This document shows positions 61,574 to 64,000 of a DNA stretch of 64,000 nt, piece by piece. Both the position numbers and the translations under genes were made by a program. Numbering within the stretch: position 1 is the stretch's first letter; each line of letters begins with the position of its first letter. The stretch is from Diplosphaera chodatii (taxonomy: Eukaryota; Chlorophyta; Trebouxiophyceae; Prasiolales; Stichococcaceae), in NCBI GenBank assembly GCA_032358165.1, contig JAALGY010000052.1, positions 682,001 to 746,000 of the forward strand, written 5' to 3'. The notes beneath the pieces were generated by a model. It made no database searches and was not told where the DNA came from. It saw nothing but the letters and a program-made list of their open reading frames with translations.

Positions 61574-62371
61574 ATGGCGGTCGGCAAGAACAAGCGCATG
61601 TCAAAGGGCAAGAAGGGTGGCAAGAAGAAGATTGTGGACCCCTTCTCAAAGAAGGACTGGTATGACATCAAGGCGCCCAGCGCGTTCACTGTCCGCAACG
61701 TGGGCAAGACGCTGGTCACCCGCACAGCCGGCACCAAGATTGCCTCGGATGGCCTGAAGGGCCGTGTGTTCGAGTGCAACCTGGCCGACCTCCAGAACAA
61801 CGAGGCGGACGCCTACAGGAAGATCCGGCTCCGGGCAGAGGATGTGCAGGGCCGCAACGTCCTGACCAACTTCTGGGGCATGGACTTCACGACCGACAAG
61901 CTGCGGTCGCTGGTGCGGAAGTGGCAGACGCTGATCGAGGCGCACGTGGATGTGAAGACCACAGACGGCTACCTGCTGCGGCTGTTCTGCATCTCCTTCA
62001 CCATGAAGCGGCCTGGCCAGATCAAGAAGACGTGCTACGCACAGACCAGCCAGATCCGCGCCATCCGCAAGAAGATGGTGGAGATCATGCAGCGGGAGGC
62101 GTCGTCGTGCGACCTGAAGGAGCTGGTGGGCAAGTTTATCCCGGAGTCCATCGGCAAGGACATCGAGAAGGCGTGCCAGGGCATCTACCCGCTGCAGAAC
62201 ACCTTTGTGCGCAAGGTGAAGGTGCTGCGCTCCCCCAAGTTCGACGTGACCAAGCTGATGGAGGTGCACGGCGACTACACCGAGGAGGTGGGCCAGACGA
62301 TTGACCGCCCCGCGGAGGATGCGCCGGCGGCTGACGCGGAGATGGCGACAGAGGAGGAGACGGCGGCATGA
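61574..62371 (+). CDS. RPS3A: 40S ribosomal protein eS1 (S3a)
   Basis: Small-subunit protein near the mRNA exit/eIF3 side of the 40S ribosome. Single uninterrupted exon of 265 codons plus stop, matching the family's usual length. Start ATG at 61574 (aacATGGCGG) begins [19 protein letters not shown], the typical basic N-terminus; then [40 protein letters not shown]-type core replaced by [55 protein letters not shown] and the acidic end [11 protein letters not shown]. Strong third-position C/G bias marks it as highly expressed and it is the only gene here without coding introns. Confidence 0.98.
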   Translation: MAVGKNKRMSKGKKGGKKKIVDPFSKKDWYDIKAPSAFTVRNVGKTLVTRTAGTKIASDGLKGRVFECNLADLQNNEADAYRKIRLRAEDVQGRNVLTNFWGMDFTTDKLRSLVRKWQTLIEAHVDVKTTDGYLLRLFCISFTMKRPGQIKKTCYAQTSQIRAIRKKMVEIMQREASSCDLKELVGKFIPESIGKDIEKACQGIYPLQNTFVRKVKVLRSPKFDVTKLMEVHGDYTEEVGQTIDRPAEDAPAADAEMATEEETAA

Positions 62372-62805
62372 GGCGCCCTTCCACAGCATCGTGGTGTTGT
62401 GGCCCTCAGCTGCACGCGCTTGCAAACCCTTGACGTCCTGTAATCAGTGGGGCACAGACTGCACTGCACCATGCGCGCCTATGCCAGGTTCTGGCCACCT
62501 ACAGCATGCCACCTGCCAGTCGTGCTCGGATAAAACCTGATGCGTCACCGGATGACATCATCCGGATCCAAAACGTTCCAATCTGGGCAAAGCCGGCTGC
62601 AGCTGAGCCAGTCCGCACAGGACTTGTCGTGATTCCTCTGGATCCACATTGTCAGATTTACCGGTGTGTTGCCACGCGCTCGCACGGTGTCGCCACCCTC
62701 TCGAGAGGCCAGCTACGCTTCTTCTTGGCCGTCGTGGCGATGGATCTGCAGCACTGATCACCCTCATCGCATGATCGAAGGCACTTGATTTGTCTGGTAG
62801 CAGCC
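62372..62805. other. Intergenic region, eS1 to bZIP gene
   Basis: 434 bp. TGTAA at 62439-62443, about 70 bp after the eS1 stop, is a good polyadenylation signal. The second half holds the promoter of the bZIP gene including the inverted repeat listed separately. An open frame here (62506-62757) shows no family resemblance. Confidence 0.5.
62541..62565. promoter_or_regulatory. Inverted repeat with CRE-like core upstream of the bZIP gene
   Basis: CCGGATGA (62548-62555), two spacer bases, then its exact reverse complement (62558-62565). The centre reads TGACATCA (62553-62560), one change from the bZIP site TGACGTCA, and TGCGTCA sits beside it at 62541-62547. It lies about 245 bp before the bZIP start codon. 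Confidence 0.4.
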
Positions 62806-64000
62806 ATGGCACCAGCAGGGAGGAAGCGGCAGGCGGACGCCAACATGGACAACTTCAATTACCTTCACATCCCGGGCAGTGATGAGCCCATCGAATACAT
62901 TCCTGTTGATGACTTCTTCGACCAGGTGATCACAGGCTGTTGCGCGCTGCAGACCACTGAATTGACCTTGATTGGGCACTGCGTTCAAAACTGATCAATC
63001 TTGATCAACGGCAAAACAACATCTGCTGTGTGGCCTGATACCCTGTCCTTCCGGCCGTTGGTCACAGTATCTGGAGCTGCTGAACTTTGCCGAGGATGGC
63101 GAGCCGTCACCAGGCATGGCCAAGGGAGCACGCGTGGAGGCCAAAGAGCTCCCTGGTGCGGTTTCGCATCCTTTGGTGGAGCGGCAGTATGGTGGTGCTG
63201 CTGGCGACTCGTTTCGCAGATACGACGCTGGCGCTGCGCCAGATCAGCTGTCTGCTCACCCGTGAGCTGACCAGCCGACTGTTGCATGTGTGCGCGCAGA
63301 ACGCAACAACTCTGGAGGAGACACGGGGCCCAGCACAGACAGTGGCAGTGGCACCGTGTATGGCATCTCACCGCCGATGTCAGCCAACAACGGCGGGCAG
63401 GGTGACGCCACGCTGGCTGGCGGGGCGCCCACGACGCCGATCACCCCGATGTCCCGCTCCGAGTCAGATGCCACGTACACCTCCTCGCCGCCACGGCAAA
63501 CAGCACCGTACCCCCCGGCAAGCATGCCCATCACATCAGGCGCTGCGCCAGTCACCAGCGGCACCTTGGTGAGCAGCACTGCCCTGTGGCCGAGCAGAGC
63601 CTCTGTGTTATGCCAGACAACGACAACTTCTGACAGCAAGTGCCAAGCCCTGATTTGCCCACTGCCCATGCATGCAGGCACCGGGAGCGCAGGCAGGTGG
63701 ACCACCAGTGATCAGCAGCGGCTCAGCTGTCATCAGCGGCATGCCAGACCAGCTGCAGGACCGCAACGGTGAGCAGGTTTCAGACAGCCAATGCACACGT
63801 GTACCCTAGCACACAGACAAGTATTGACAGGGAGCATCTGGTCATGCAGTGCCGCAGCCGAAGCAGCGGAGGCGGCGGGTGCGGGACGAGCGCCAGCAGA
63901 TGCTGAACAAGCTGGCGCAGATCCGCTACAGGTGAGTGCCTGTCCTCTACTACAGACGCAGCCGCAACACAGCCTCCTAACTTAGGTGTCCGACAACATA
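62806..64000 (+). CDS. bZIP-type transcription factor (5' part, runs off window)
   Basis: Exon 1 is 62806-62925 (MAPAGRKRQADANMDNF ... PVDDFFDQ). Exon 2 starts at 63068 (YLELLNFAEDGEPSPG) and probably ends near 63261. A further exon to 63568 is S/T/P/G-rich (STDSGSGTVYGISPPMSANN, TPITPMSRSESDATYTS). Then 63678-63768 (ISGMPDQLQDRN) and 63850-63931, which carries a basic region, PKQRRRRVRDERQQMLNKLA followed by QIRYR, with the Asn...Arg spacing of bZIP DNA-contact helices. The leucine zipper would follow beyond the window. The junction of exons 2 and 3 is unresolved because the best donor does not keep the obvious downstream frame. The bZIP call rests on the basic region alone. Confidence 0.6.

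Noticed and set aside
61774..62304. Plus-strand 176-codon frame inside eS1
   Set aside because: Out-of-frame shadow of the eS1 coding sequence.
1..64000. tRNA or rRNA genes, CRISPR arrays, transposons, bacterial or viral insertions
   Set aside because: Looked for on both strands; no cloverleaf-like, array-like, transposase, integrase or reverse-transcriptase signal was recognised. A tRNA scan and repeat search would be decisive.

Overview
The window is nuclear DNA of a eukaryote, almost certainly a unicellular green alga (Chlorophyta, probably trebouxiophyte-like). The evidence is: every recognised gene except one is cut into many short exons with GT-AG (rarely GC-AG) introns of about 60-280 bases; coding sequence is GC-rich; TGTAA polyadenylation-type signals follow several genes; and two plastid proteins of the green lineage are present (a MEX1-type maltose exporter and the double-domain co-chaperonin CPN20). 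Nothing bacterial, viral or transposon-like was recognised. Most long open frames in the window are shadows or intron read-throughs.

Layout. 1-1415 (-): 5' part of a MEX1-like plastid maltose transporter. 1666-3532 (+): CPN20, head-to-head with it across 250 bp. 3879-41726 (-): one giant gene for midasin (MDN1/Rea1), about 60% of the window. Read from high to low coordinates it encodes an N-terminal domain, six AAA+ modules, a long helical linker, an acidic D/E/Q-rich region and a C-terminal MIDAS/VWA domain. 42510-44421 (+): SLC35A-type nucleotide-sugar transporter with a possible alternative last exon. 45250-49709 (+): a 1,139-residue protein with an N-terminal coiled coil, a low-complexity middle and a C-terminal WD40-like domain, an architecture resembling PALB2. 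50443-52800 (+): an E2F transcription factor. 53138-56318 (+): a Nei-type DNA glycosylase with a SAP domain, predicted to start Met-Val rather than Met-Pro. 56660-61048 (-): cytosolic Phe-tRNA synthetase beta subunit, 17 exons. 61574-62371 (+): intronless 40S ribosomal protein eS1 (S3a). 62806-end (+): bZIP transcription factor, cut by the window edge.

Functional themes: plastid carbon export and protein folding at the left; ribosome assembly (midasin), tRNA charging and a ribosomal protein elsewhere; and a same-strand block of cell-cycle/genome-maintenance genes (PALB2-like, E2F, Nei-SAP) between 45 and 56 kb. Exon boundaries for MEX1-like, CPN20, the transporter, PALB2-like, E2F, Nei-SAP and PheRS were worked out by hand from splice sites and phase; midasin is described by domains. 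The main points for a second look are the Val2 Nei-SAP glycosylase, the PALB2 candidate, five consecutive stop-free 3n introns in the PheRS gene, and the alternative transporter C-terminus with luminal glycosylation sequons.
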